A stretch of 64,000 nucleotides of DNA from Nitrosomonas eutropha (GCF_900116685.1 NZ_FPBL01000003.1:164955-228954); one strand, 5' to 3'. Numbered from the stretch's first letter, positions 19,592 to 27,842 are shown. A program made the numbers and translations. Notes: generated by a model from the sequence alone, not told the origin.

Positions 19592-20938
19592 AAAAAGTAC
19601 ACGAATCGCTTCTTCAACTCGCTCTACAGCAATAATTTCAATCCCTTCAATAACTTGTTTGGACTGATTTGCCTTGGGAATAACAGCCTGGGTAAATCCC
19701 AGTTTGGCCGCTTCTTTAATTCGCTCCTGCCCGCGTTGTACCGGCCGTACTTCCCCTGCCAAACCAACTTCTCCAAACACGACCGTTTTCTCCGGTAAGA
19801 TCCGATTCTTCAAGGATGAAACAATCGCCAACATCACGGCCAGATCAGCGCCCGGCTCGGTAATTTTAACCCCACCCACCGCATTGATAAAAATATCCTG
19901 ATCAAAACAGGGAATACCGGCATGGCGATGCAGCACCGCCAACAACATTGCCAGCCGATTCTGTTCCAGCCCGACGCTCAATCGACGCGGATTTGACCCA
20001 TGTGCCTCATCCACCAGAGCCTGAATCTCCACCAGCAAAGGACGCGTTCCCTCTTGCGTCACCATCACACAAATACCCGGCACACGCACACCATGATGCG
20101 AAAGAAACAAAGCAGAAGGATTACTCACTTCCCGCAATCCCCTCTCAGTCATAGCAAAAACACCCAGTTCGTTCACTGCCCCAAAACGATTCTTGAAAGC
20201 TCGAATCAAACGAAAAGCGGAGTGTGCATCCCCCTCAAAGTAAAGCACTGTATCAACCATATGCTCCAGAACACGCGGCCCGGCCAGCGCCCCCTCTTTA
20301 GTCACATGCCCTACCAGTACAATACAAGTACCACTGGTTTTGGCAAATCGCGTCAAACGAGCGGCACATTCCCGTACCTGAGCAACCGAACCTGGAGCCG
20401 ATTGCAACGATTCAGAATAAATCGTCTGAATCGAATCGATGATTGCGATTTGAGGGCGATGCTCAACCAACGCTGACTGAATGGCTTCCAATCGAATTTC
20501 GGTCAATAAATCAACTTTGGTTACATCCAGAGCCAGACGTTTTGCCCGCAGCGCGACCTGTTGCATGGATTCTTCACCGCTGACATACAACACTCGATGA
20601 TGTGCTGACATCCGGGACAATGCCTGCAACAGCAGCGTTGATTTGCCTATGCCAGGATCCCCTCCCAATAAAACGACCCCGCCCTGTACCAGCCCGCCAC
20701 CCAATACCCGGTCAAACTCGGACAGCCCAGTCAGAAAACGAGGCATATCTTCTGCCTCGACCGCACTCAGGCTCAATACATGTCCTTGCACAGAATCCGG
20801 AATAAAATGCGGAAAATTTTTCTCCCGCACGGTTTCAGTCAATGTATTCCATTCACGACAATGCGGACACTGACCCTGCCACTTCAACACCTGGCCGCCA
20901 CAGGCACTGCAAATATAGATAGTCTTGGCTTTCGTCAT
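19589..20938 (-). CDS. radA: DNA repair protein RadA (Sms)
   Basis: A 449-residue RecA-like protein. The N-terminal zinc finger uses Cys10, Cys13, Cys24 and Cys27. The Walker A motif is GGDPGIGKSTLL near residue 90, the RadA-specific KNRFG motif is present, and the C-terminal Lon-like domain contains GVKITEPGADLAV. RadA is a hexameric helicase that drives branch migration during recombination and transformation. It appears to be a single gene facing the usp gene. Confidence 0.96.
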   Translation of the reverse strand: MTKAKTIYICSACGGQVLKWQGQCPHCREWNTLTETVREKNFPHFIPDSVQGHVLSLSAVEAEDMPRFLTGLSEFDRVLGGGLVQGGVVLLGGDPGIGKSTLLLQALSRMSAHHRVLYVSGEESMQQVALRAKRLALDVTKVDLLTEIRLEAIQSALVEHRPQIAIIDSIQTIYSESLQSAPGSVAQVRECAARLTRFAKTSGTCIVLVGHVTKEGALAGPRVLEHMVDTVLYFEGDAHSAFRLIRAFKNRFGAVNELGVFAMTERGLREVSNPSALFLSHHGVRVPGICVMVTQEGTRPLLVEIQALVDEAHGSNPRRLSVGLEQNRLAMLLAVLHRHAGIPCFDQDIFINAVGGVKITEPGADLAVMLAIVSSLKNRILPEKTVVFGEVGLAGEVRPVQRGQERIKEAAKLGFTQAVIPKANQSKQVIEGIEIIAVERVEEAIRVLF

Positions 20939-21113
20939 GAATCAATTACACGCCCGGGGCTTCCTGATGCAGGACAGAGTTTCGATCTCACACCCGATCC
21001 CGATATTTCACCAGGGAACGCGGCACATACTTGCGATATTCAATATCCGGCAGCATCTCTATTAAAAAACCGAAAAACTGATAAAATAGCCGCCTCAAAA
21101 GATACAGGTTTCC

Positions 21114-21206
21114 GGAGAGGTACCGAAGTGGCCATAACGGCGCTGACTCGAAATCAGATGGTCAGGATTTCCTGGCACGTGGGTTCGAATCCCACCCTCT
21201 CCGCCA
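21114..21206 (+). tRNA. tRNA-Ser (CGA anticodon)
   Basis: Class II tRNA of 93 nt including an encoded CCA. The acceptor stem GGAGAGG/CCTCTCC is perfect, the discriminator is G, and the anticodon loop reads CTCGAAA with anticodon CGA (codon UCG). A long variable arm and a GGTTCGAATCC T-arm are present. Its 3' end is the integration site of the element that follows. Confidence 0.95.
21190..21201 (+). repeat. Left attachment-site core (attL) in tRNA-Ser
   Basis: TCCCACCCTCTC, part of the T-arm and acceptor stem. It matches 29091-29102. Including flanks, 17 of 19 positions agree between the two ends. Confidence 0.8.
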
Positions 21207-21213
21207 ACTACTA

Positions 21214-21232
21214 GTATACAACCGTATACAAC
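21214..21232 (+). repeat. Tandem GTATACAAC repeat next to the attachment site
   Basis: Two copies of GTATACAAC with a 10 bp period, just inside the left end of the element. The helical period fits a binding site for integrase or an excisionase of the AlpA type; this is inference. Confidence 0.45.
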
Positions 21233-21240
21233 AATAGACA

Positions 21241-21274
21241 AACCCCGCATGTTTACTGGCATTGCGGGTTTTTT
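21241..21274 (+). terminator. Rho-independent terminator after tRNA-Ser
   Basis: CCCGCA and TGCGGG stem arms followed by six T. Further outward TAGACAA and TTGTCTA can extend the stem. It lies on the element side, so the element supplies both the tRNA 3' end and its terminator. Confidence 0.75.
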
Positions 21275-21316
21275 ATTGTCTACAGTAGTATAAGTTAGTG
21301 TATGGACATGCAGCAT

Positions 21317-21339
21317 TGCCTGGGGGTATATTTGGGGGT
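21317..21339 (+). repeat. 23 bp direct repeat, left copy (putative integrase arm site)
   Basis: A 23 bp sequence containing GGGGGTATATTTGGGGGT, identical at 29007-29029. Further GGGGGTATA copies lie at 21582 and 21609 inside the integrase gene, and an inverted copy at 21364. Placement near both ends is typical of arm-type integrase sites. Confidence 0.65.
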
Positions 21340-21449
21340 TAATAATTTTCACCTCAAAATGCATACCCCCAAATGCCACTTAAACCCAATGAAATAGCGG
21401 ACTTTCAGCCATCGCTGCACCCTTGCGACATTGGGGTGGAGGCTTAATC

Positions 21450-22649
21450 ATGGCACTAACTGATACCGCAATTCGCCAAGCTAAACCTCGCGACAAGCAA
21501 TATAAACTGTCAGATGAGAAAGGCTTATTCCTTCTGGTGACCCCAAAAGGAGCGAAGTACTGGCGGCTTAAATATCGCATTGGGGGTATAGAAAAGGCGC
21601 TTGCGCTGGGGGTATATCCTGACGTTAGTTTGAAAGATGCACGATCCACCCGCGATGATGCCCGTAAGTTAATTGCCGCTGGCACCGACCCCGTAGCAGT
21701 ACGCAAAGCGGAAAAACAAGCCGATGCCATGACGTTCAAGGCTGTCGCTGAAAAATGGTTCACACACTGGAAACCAGGCGTGACAGAGAGCCATGCTGCT
21801 AATATCTGGCAACGATTGGAGATGGATATATTGCCAGTATTAGGCAGCGTCCCTGCCAATGATCTGACGGCGGCACAGGTACGTGACTGTGTAAAAGCCA
21901 TTGAGGCACGAGGAGCGCTGGACATTGCCAAGCGCCAGCTACAGAAATGCAGTCAAATCATGCGATATGCGGTGGCTCATGACTTAGCCGAGCGTAACCC
22001 GGTAGCTGATATACAACCGTCAGACATTTTGCCCGCCAGAAAAAAGCGCAACTATTCCCGTATTGATGCCAAAGAACTACCGCAACTGCTGCGAGATATG
22101 GACGCTTATGTAGGGAGCGAACATACCCGGCTTGCCTTGCAGCTGATGGCGCTGACCTTTGTTCGTACTGGCGAATTGATCGCTGCAAAGTGGGATGAAT
22201 TTAACTTTGATGCGAATCGCTGGGATATTCTGGCCGAGCGAATGAAGGTAAAAACTGCCCCGCATACTGTTCCCTTGAGCAAGCAGGCACTGGTCGTACT
22301 GGAAAAGCTGCAAGCCGTATCTTACGGATATGAGTTTGTTTTTCCGTCCGATACAGGCAAGCCTACACACATGAGCAATAACACTCTGCTTTATGCCCTG
22401 TACCGCATGGGCTACAGAGGCCGCATGACCGGTCATGGCTTCCGAGGCGTAGCGTCCACCATCTTGCACGAGCAAGGCTGGCCCCATGAACATATCGAAT
22501 TGCAGCTAGCCCACCAGGAGCGAGATGAAGTATCAGCGGCATATAACCATGCGCTGTATTTACCCCAGCGAGCCAAAATGATGCAGGCATGGGCTGACTA
22601 CCTGGATGCTTTGCGTATTAAAAACGTGGTGGCGATGCGGCGAGCCTGA
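21450..22649 (+). CDS. Tyrosine-type integrase, P4/DUF4102 family
   Basis: A 399-residue tyrosine recombinase. The N-terminal DUF4102 arm-binding domain begins MALTDTAIRQAKPRDKQY. The catalytic domain shows the Arg in TFVRTGEL, H-x-x-R in GHGFRGVAST, the second His in LAHQERDE and the Tyr nucleophile in AAYNHALYL. It should catalyse insertion into and excision from the tRNA-Ser site. The frame is open from a TTG at 21423. ATG 21450 has GTGGAGG 8 bp upstream and gives the family N-terminus. Two GGGGGTATA motifs sit in its 5' coding region. Confidence 0.95.
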   Translation: MALTDTAIRQAKPRDKQYKLSDEKGLFLLVTPKGAKYWRLKYRIGGIEKALALGVYPDVSLKDARSTRDDARKLIAAGTDPVAVRKAEKQADAMTFKAVAEKWFTHWKPGVTESHAANIWQRLEMDILPVLGSVPANDLTAAQVRDCVKAIEARGALDIAKRQLQKCSQIMRYAVAHDLAERNPVADIQPSDILPARKKRNYSRIDAKELPQLLRDMDAYVGSEHTRLALQLMALTFVRTGELIAAKWDEFNFDANRWDILAERMKVKTAPHTVPLSKQALVVLEKLQAVSYGYEFVFPSDTGKPTHMSNNTLLYALYRMGYRGRMTGHGFRGVASTILHEQGWPHEHIELQLAHQERDEVSAAYNHALYLPQRAKMMQAWADYLDALRIKNVVAMRRA

Positions 22650-22698
22650 TTGTCTCGAATAAAAACAGCATAACCACCGTCACTAACAAGGAATGAAC

Positions 22699-22980
22699 AT
22701 GGACAATATCAATAGTAATGAGAATACAGTCATAGCTTGTGAAGAGCGCAAATTGCTGGCTTTGGAGGCTACTTGGGAGATTGAGCAATTAAGCATCCTG
22801 ATTATTGAAATAAGTGACAAACTAGATGCGGAGACATTGGCATTCCGTGGCTTGGGAGCGCGTATCAAAGAGCTTAACAGTACGATTATGTCTGCCATTG
22901 GCGATGAAAATATGGAGAACAACGAGCTTTACATGGAGATACACAAAAGGCCGCATCCGGATAATCTCAAACACATCTAA
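22699..22980 (+). CDS. Small acidic helical protein of the element, function unknown
   Basis: A 93-residue protein with heptad-like leucine and isoleucine spacing (LALEATWEIEQLSILIIEIS), so probably a short coiled coil. No conserved motif was recognised. An earlier ATG at 22693 is in frame, but the AAGGA ribosome site touches it; the ATG at 22699 has proper spacing. It lies 49 bp after the integrase gene on the same strand. Confidence 0.7.
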   Translation: MDNINSNENTVIACEERKLLALEATWEIEQLSILIIEISDKLDAETLAFRGLGARIKELNSTIMSAIGDENMENNELYMEIHKRPHPDNLKHI

Positions 22981-23075
22981 CCTTTAAGCCATGCCTAGCC
23001 CGACGGGGCGAAAACCGGGAAACCCTTGTCCGGCTGGCGTGGCACCCAATCAAGGGAATGCGTTAAGGGTGCGTG

Positions 23076-23630
23076 ATGGTTGACCTTGCAAAGCTCGCTG
23101 AGTCACTCAGTGAATCTATTACGAAATTCTTGGCAGAGATGCATTCTCGCCACGAATCCAGCGAATCGGAACGCGACAGTCGGTTAGCCGGCAGACTAGA
23201 TAGTTTGCGTAGGCTAGACCTTAAGCACGATGAGTTGTTATGGCGAACCGTTCTTGCTGAGGATCGGGCGAGTTTTCTGGAAGAAATATTCGAACAGCAA
23301 GAGTCCATCGTTCAGATGCTGGTTAAAATTTGGAAGTTTAGACTTGAAATCACTGAAGCAAGATCAAAGTCCGAGGGAATGCTTGAGGGGCACGATACGC
23401 AAAAAACAATTCAAGCTAAAAAAGGGGCAAGAGGAAAGATTGCCAAGGATCCGAAGCAAACTGAAAAAGCCTTCGTCTATGGCTGCTGGCAGAATTGGCG
23501 GAATAATCCAGGTAGCTACAAAGGGAAGGCAGCATTTGCCAGAGATATGCTGGACAAATGCCAGCACTTGGAAAGCCAGAAAAAGATTGAGGATTGGTGC
23601 AGGGAATGGGAAAGAAATGCCATAACCTAG
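23076..23630 (+). CDS. Element protein with helical N-terminus and conserved C-terminal domain, function unknown
   Basis: A 184-residue protein. Residues 1-95 are charged and helical. A basic linker with QAKKGARGKIAKDPKQ is followed by a compact C-terminal domain (about residues 125-184) with several Trp, including YGCWQNWRNNPGSYKGK and KKIEDWCREWERN. This C-terminal domain looks like those of unnamed proteins in other tRNA-integrated elements and could be a small nucleic-acid-binding fold; this is from memory and not verified. The start is the ATG after GTG 23073; an AAGGG lies 6 bp upstream. Confidence 0.75.
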   Translation: MVDLAKLAESLSESITKFLAEMHSRHESSESERDSRLAGRLDSLRRLDLKHDELLWRTVLAEDRASFLEEIFEQQESIVQMLVKIWKFRLEITEARSKSEGMLEGHDTQKTIQAKKGARGKIAKDPKQTEKAFVYGCWQNWRNNPGSYKGKAAFARDMLDKCQHLESQKKIEDWCREWERNAIT

Positions 23631-23637
23631 CCGGCAG

Positions 23638-23708
23638 AGTGAGCATCACGCCGGCACACGAGTTTCCATTGTCTTTCTAATGACGAGAATAGTGAGCCAT
23701 GCCGGTAC
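23638..23708 (+). promoter_or_regulatory. Two similar sites upstream of the alpA-like gene
   Basis: AGTGAGCATCACGCCGGCAC at 23638-23657 and AGTGAGCCATGCCGGTAC at 23691-23708. The shared pattern is AGTGAGC, then AT, then GCCGG, then AC. They lie just upstream of the first AlpA-like gene and could be operators for it. Confidence 0.35.
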
Positions 23709-23737
23709 GTTCCGGTTACAGCTAAGGAATCATAAGC

Positions 23738-23974
23738 ATGGCCATACAGAATCAATCCCCCCTGACGATCATACGTCGTCAACAAGTAGAAGCCCGAACA
23801 AGACTTTCCCGTTCCAGCATTTATGCTCGGCTGCGGCACAACCCCAAACGCCCTACCGATTACGACCCAACATTCCCCAAACCTGTTTCTGTAGGAGCCA
23901 AAGCTGTCGGATGGATTGAGTCCGAAGTAGAAGCCTGGATTGCCGCCCAAATCGAAAAGAGCCGTAAGGGCTGA
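23738..23974 (+). CDS. AlpA-like transcriptional regulator (first copy)
   Basis: A 78-residue MerR-type winged helix-turn-helix protein. The DNA-recognition segment is RRQQVEARTRLSRSSIYARL, and the wing carries GWIESEVEAWIAAQIEKSR, the AlpA family hallmark. AlpA-like proteins activate integrase or excision functions or repress early genes in P4-like elements. AAGGA lies 10 bp before the ATG. A second AlpA-like gene follows after 12 bp. Confidence 0.9.
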   Translation: MAIQNQSPLTIIRRQQVEARTRLSRSSIYARLRHNPKRPTDYDPTFPKPVSVGAKAVGWIESEVEAWIAAQIEKSRKG

Positions 23975-23986
23975 GGAGAACCAGGC

Positions 23987-24208
23987 ATGACTCAACACAT
24001 CACCCAAGCCGAAGATCGGCTAATCACTGATAAAGAAGTTGCTCATCTTCTGGGCGCTTCACGTTCCTGGCCCTGGAAGCTGGTTCGGGCCGGTAAGTTC
24101 CCCGCCCCTGTAAAACTCTCTGTTCGATGTACGCGCTGGCGGCTTTCAGCCGTGAAGGAGTGGATGGCGGATCCGCAAGCATGGCAGTCTGCTAATTCGG
24201 AGGGCTAA
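23987..24208 (+). CDS. AlpA-like transcriptional regulator (second copy)
   Basis: A 73-residue winged helix-turn-helix protein. The motif DKEVAHLLGASRSWPWKLV is the recognition part, followed by GKFPAPVKLS and RWRLSAVKEWMAD. It differs strongly from the first copy, so this is not a recent duplication. Two AlpA-type proteins could set opposing states (silent versus excising) of the element, which is inference. A GAGGAGA ribosome-site-like run lies 10 bp upstream. Confidence 0.88.
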   Translation: MTQHITQAEDRLITDKEVAHLLGASRSWPWKLVRAGKFPAPVKLSVRCTRWRLSAVKEWMADPQAWQSANSEG

Positions 24209-24210
24209 CC

Positions 24211-24393
24211 ATGCCCATCAGAATAAAAGCCGCCGGGCGGGCAACCCAGGCGGCTTATCGAAACGTACAGTCGTATGGCAAATCAATCCGTTCTGGTATC
24301 AAAGCAGGAATCATTTCACTGACTTGCCGGAGAGTGGTGCCAATCAAGTTGATGGACTGGATCATTCATCACGGAGGACTGCACCATGATTGA
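24211..24393 (+). CDS. Small basic protein of the element, function unknown
   Basis: A 60-residue basic protein starting MPIRIKAAGRATQAAY. The ATG follows the AlpA-like stop by 2 bp and has GGAGGG 6 bp upstream. Its 3' end overlaps the primase start by 8 bp, which suggests translational coupling. No known domain was recognised. Confidence 0.65.
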   Translation: MPIRIKAAGRATQAAYRNVQSYGKSIRSGIKAGIISLTCRRVVPIKLMDWIIHHGGLHHD

Positions 24394-27205
24394 TGCAACC
24401 CTGCAGTTCTCCAATGCAATAAAGGCTTCTGGCCTGACCCCACCAGATACCATCATGACTGATGGAAAATTACATCGCTTCAGCAGCAACGGCAGGCGGG
24501 ACGATGATGCAGGCTGGTATGTCTTCTATGGTGACGGCATCCCTGCTGGCAGTTTTGGTGACTGGCGCACTGGCCTTACTCAACCATGGAGATCGGATAT
24601 TGGGCGCAATCTGACTGAAGTAGAAATACAAGCTAACCGTGAGCGCATGGATACCATGCGCAAGCAACGTGAGACTGAAGAAGCCGAACGAAAGAAGGTT
24701 GCACGAGAGCAAGCGCATCTGATCTGGACGGAAGCTTATTCATACGCCAGCCATGATTATTTGATTCGCAAAGGGATTGCTGCTCACGGTGCAAAAGTCA
24801 TAAACGCTGACACCGCAAAAAAGATAACCCCTTACCTTTCAGATGAGCTGGCAGGTGAACTTCTGGTTATCCCCATGCGGGACACTGCCGGGGTGATTCA
24901 CTCACTGCAATTTATCACGACAAACGGTACCAAACGGCCAGTCACCGGTGGGCGTAAACAAGGCTGCTATTTCAGTATCGGTAAGCCTGATGAAATATTG
25001 TGTATTGCTGAAGGCTTTGCAACCGGCGCCAGCATCCGTGAGGCCACTGGTTATGCAGTAGCGGTAGCCTTTGATGCTGGGAATCTATTGGCAGTGGCCA
25101 AGGCTCTTCGTGAGAAATTCCCGGATCTGTTATTGGTGCTATGTGCTGATGATGATTACCGCACTGAAGATAACACGGGACTGACCAAAGCCAGGGAAGC
25201 CGCTCAAGCAGTAGGTGGGTTACTGGCTATTCCTGACTTTGGCCCGCATCGACCTGAAGGAGCAACAGATTTCAATGATCTGCACCAGCATTGCGGATTG
25301 GAGGCCGTGCAACACGCCATATCCGGTTTAATGTATTCGGATGATGCACTAAGCAATAATATTACTCAGCCATTGCTTGTTAGTGGTGTAACAGATGTAA
25401 CAGGTGTACAAGCCAATAACGACGGGCTTTCTGCTGTTACACCAGATAAAAATGAAGGTGTAACAAGTGTAACAAACACCATTCCCAGTGCTGGTGAGCG
25501 CCCTACTTTCCGTGTATTTGATGATTGGCTGGAACATGAGGGCGCAAAGTATCGCCCCGGCGTGTGGTATTTCAACATTAAGCAAAGCAATGGCGATGCC
25601 CCGCCAATGCTGACGCAATCCTGGGTGTGTTCCCCTCTACACGTTGAAGCCGTGACCTTTGATGGACAGCAAAACAATTTCGGGCGCTTGCTTCGCTTCA
25701 AAAATACCCTGAACAAATGGCGAGAATGGGCCATGCCTATGGAATTGCTGCGCGGTGCTGGTGACGATCTGCGCGGCGAGCTGTTAAACATGGGTGTGGA
25801 AATAGACCCAGCAGCCAAAAACCTGCTGGCGAACTATCTGCAAGCCAAACCACCAAAGCGGCGGATGCGTTGCGCCCTGCAAGTCGGCTGGTGTGATGAT
25901 TCCTTCGTGCTGCCTGATGTCGTTATCGGCCCGAAGGCATCCGGGGTAATATTCCAGACCGGCGAGCGCAACCATGATGAGCATACCCAAGCGGGAACGC
26001 TGGCAGGATGGCAATCGGAAATTGCGGCGCGTGCCGTGGGCAACCCCCTGCTAGCGCTCGCGTTGTCGGCATCCTTTGCAGGGCCACTGCTGACTAAATG
26101 CAACATGGAAGGTGGCGGGATGCATTTTGTAGGTGATAGCTCCACCGGAAAAACCACGGCTATTGAGGCGGCTTGCGCGACATGGGGCGGAGCCAACTTC
26201 AAGAGGAGCTGGCGGGCGACTGCAAACGGTATGGAAGGTGCCGCGGCGCTATTTAATGATTGCCTGCTAGCCCTGGATGAAATCAGCGAATGCGATCCAC
26301 GCGAAGTCGGTGCAATTGTGTATGCCTTAGGCAATGGGCGCGGCAAGCAACGAGCCAGCCGATCAGGGGATGCGCGGGGTGTTACTCGCTGGCGTTGCTT
26401 CGTAGTATCAAGTGGCGAGCGCACCATATCAACCACGATGGCGGAAGGTGGGCACCGTGCCAAGGCTGGGCAAACCGTGCGGCTGCTGGATATACCGGCG
26501 GCAAGAACGTATGGCGCATGGGATGACCTACACGGGATGCCTAGCGGCACAGCGTTTTCAGATGCAATCAAGCGGGCGGCAACAATCCACCACGGCCATG
26601 CTGGGCGATCCTTTCTCGAAAAGCTGACACGAGAGGGACGCGATCTGTGCGGGTATCTGGAAACAATCAAGGGACTTACCGAATTTCAAGTGGAAGGCAG
26701 TGAGGGACAGGATAAACGAACCGCCAGCCGATTTGCGCTCCTGGCTTTGGCTGGTGAACTGGCAACCGAGTACGGCATAACCGGCTGGCCAGAAGGCGAG
26801 GCGATACAGGCAGCAGCGGAAGGCTTCAAAGTATGGCGTGCCATGAGAGGCAATGGTAACAATGAGCGACAGCAGATACTAGAGCGCGTTTCCGGCTTCA
26901 TTGACCGATACGGAGATAGTAGGTTTAGCAATGCCGATGCAACCAGCGATGTACGCACACCTGATCGGGCAGGCTATTGGCGCGACGGAGCCGAAGGACG
27001 CGAATATCTGTTTACTGCCGAAGGGATGCGCGAAGCCCTGAAAGGTTTTGACTTCAACCGAGCACTGGATACCTTGCAAGAGGCTGGAGCAATAGCTGCG
27101 CCGGGGGCGGATGGTGCTAGATCAAAGGCAATCAGAATCAGCGGGCGGCTGATGCGACTTTATCCTTTACGATATGAAAAGATGGGGGGCGATCATGGGG
27201 CTTGA
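24386..27205 (+). CDS. P4-alpha-like primase-helicase: Toprim plus DUF927
   Basis: A 939-residue replication protein. The N-terminal part (about 1-120) is a substrate-binding region with HRFSSNGRRDDDAGWYVFY. The Toprim-type primase domain (about 195-310) has the motif IAEGFATGASI and the acidic LCADDDYR. The C-terminal DUF927 helicase domain (about 375-720) has Walker A GDSSTGKTTAIEAA and Walker B LLALDEISECD. The EGFATG motif corresponds to EGYATG of phage P4 alpha protein. A linker at residues 334-363 reads as Val-Thr repeats and coincides with iteron-like DNA repeats. It should start replication of the element. The start ATG has GGAGG 10 bp upstream. Confidence 0.93.
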   Translation: MIDATLQFSNAIKASGLTPPDTIMTDGKLHRFSSNGRRDDDAGWYVFYGDGIPAGSFGDWRTGLTQPWRSDIGRNLTEVEIQANRERMDTMRKQRETEEAERKKVAREQAHLIWTEAYSYASHDYLIRKGIAAHGAKVINADTAKKITPYLSDELAGELLVIPMRDTAGVIHSLQFITTNGTKRPVTGGRKQGCYFSIGKPDEILCIAEGFATGASIREATGYAVAVAFDAGNLLAVAKALREKFPDLLLVLCADDDYRTEDNTGLTKAREAAQAVGGLLAIPDFGPHRPEGATDFNDLHQHCGLEAVQHAISGLMYSDDALSNNITQPLLVSGVTDVTGVQANNDGLSAVTPDKNEGVTSVTNTIPSAGERPTFRVFDDWLEHEGAKYRPGVWYFNIKQSNGDAPPMLTQSWVCSPLHVEAVTFDGQQNNFGRLLRFKNTLNKWREWAMPMELLRGAGDDLRGELLNMGVEIDPAAKNLLANYLQAKPPKRRMRCALQVGWCDDSFVLPDVVIGPKASGVIFQTGERNHDEHTQAGTLAGWQSEIAARAVGNPLLALALSASFAGPLLTKCNMEGGGMHFVGDSSTGKTTAIEAACATWGGANFKRSWRATANGMEGAAALFNDCLLALDEISECDPREVGAIVYALGNGRGKQRASRSGDARGVTRWRCFVVSSGERTISTTMAEGGHRAKAGQTVRLLDIPAARTYGAWDDLHGMPSGTAFSDAIKRAATIHHGHAGRSFLEKLTREGRDLCGYLETIKGLTEFQVEGSEGQDKRTASRFALLALAGELATEYGITGWPEGEAIQAAAEGFKVWRAMRGNGNNERQQILERVSGFIDRYGDSRFSNADATSDVRTPDRAGYWRDGAEGREYLFTAEGMREALKGFDFNRALDTLQEAGAIAAPGADGARSKAIRISGRLMRLYPLRYEKMGGDHGA
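25385..25474 (+). repeat. Iteron-like block 1 (90 bp)
   Basis: Six 9 bp units of the form GGTGTAACA: tandem at 25385, 25394 and 25403 (the last shortened to 8), inverted at 25435, then 25457 and 25466. The block is an ungapped inverted copy of 27239-27328; the first 30 bp are identical to the reverse complement of 27299-27328. It lies in the linker between primase and helicase domains. Confidence 0.85.
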
Positions 27206-27611
27206 TGCACTGCTAAATCGGATGAAAAGCCGTGAATCTGTTACACCTGTTACACCGTGTTACACGGATGGTGTAACAGTGAAACCCGCATCCAATAAGG
27301 CTTGTACACCTGTTACATCTGTTACACCCCAAAACATCAATAGCGAGTCAGACAACGAAACGTACACCCAGATCCCTGAAGAATCAGCAGCACGTGTGAT
27401 GGGCGTGAACTTTTCCACCGTTTCGGGGAAAACCCAGGATATAGGCGACTGGGAGAATTTCATCAACTGGTGGCTGGATCATATCGGGGAACGTGACCCG
27501 GAGTTGCGTAACACTTGCCTGAATCAGTGCAGGCGGGACGATGATGCAAGAAGATATTTCCTGTCACATGCAATCCTTGAGTTCAGGAAAGCTTGTCCTG
27601 GCCAAACATAA
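27195..27611 (+). CDS. Small element protein with Val-Thr repeats, function unknown
   Basis: A 138-residue protein. Residues 15-44 are encoded by the second iteron-like block and read VTPVTPCYTDGVTV and similar. The C-terminal half (DWENFINWWLDHIGERDPEL, then EFRKACPG) is globular and helical with several Trp. An in-frame ATG exists at 27174. ATG 27195 has a GGGGGG run 5 bp upstream and overlaps the primase stop by 11 bp. Proteins encoded directly after DUF927 genes may be accessory replication factors; no family was recognised. Confidence 0.75.
   Translation: MGLDALLNRMKSRESVTPVTPCYTDGVTVKPASNKACTPVTSVTPQNINSESDNETYTQIPEESAARVMGVNFSTVSGKTQDIGDWENFINWWLDHIGERDPELRNTCLNQCRRDDDARRYFLSHAILEFRKACPGQT
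27239..27328 (-). repeat. Iteron-like block 2 (90 bp, inverted copy of block 1)
   Basis: Units TGTTACACC at 27239, 27248 and 27320, TGTTACAC at 27258, TGTACACC at 27303, TGTTACATC at 27311, and an opposite GGTGTAACA at 27270. Aligned without gaps to the reverse complement of block 1, the units match while the spacers differ. The unit at 27258 is read in another codon phase (Cys-Tyr-Thr instead of Val-Thr). Confidence 0.85.
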
Positions 27612-27632
27612 AAAGGAGAGAGAGCCCCACCT

Positions 27633-27661
27633 TTTAAATACCGGAATCTCTGGTATTTAAA
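27633..27661. terminator. Inverted repeat after the primase operon
   Basis: TTTAAATACC, 9 nt loop, GGTATTTAAA: perfect 10 bp arms 22 bp after the stop of the last gene. No long T-run follows, though A/T-rich arm ends may serve in both directions. Terminator or mRNA stabiliser. Confidence 0.5.
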
Positions 27662-27842
27662 TCCCTCATATCTGAGGAATTTATTCACAATTCATTCCCA
27701 CCGTTGGTGGAGATTCCATCCAGCCCTCAACTACTCCCAAAAACTCACATTTCTGCCCGCATCGTGCGCGCGAGGGTTCCTTTTCCTGAGTCATATCAAG
27801 ATTAGATCAAGATTTCCTACGCTTACATTGCCTTGCCAGCCT

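Noticed and set aside
25834..26670. 278-codon open frame antisense to the primase-helicase gene
   Set aside because: It mirrors the strongly conserved DUF927 coding frame, has no ribosome site and no recognisable domain; a frame-shadow.
25385..27328. CRISPR-like interpretation of the 9 bp repeats
   Set aside because: Units are too short, lie in coding sequence, occur in both orientations and have no regular unique spacers; no cas genes are present.
25385..27328. Invertible segment between the inverted blocks
   Set aside because: Inversion would disrupt the primase-helicase gene and no dedicated invertase is encoded; kept only as a remote alternative to an origin.
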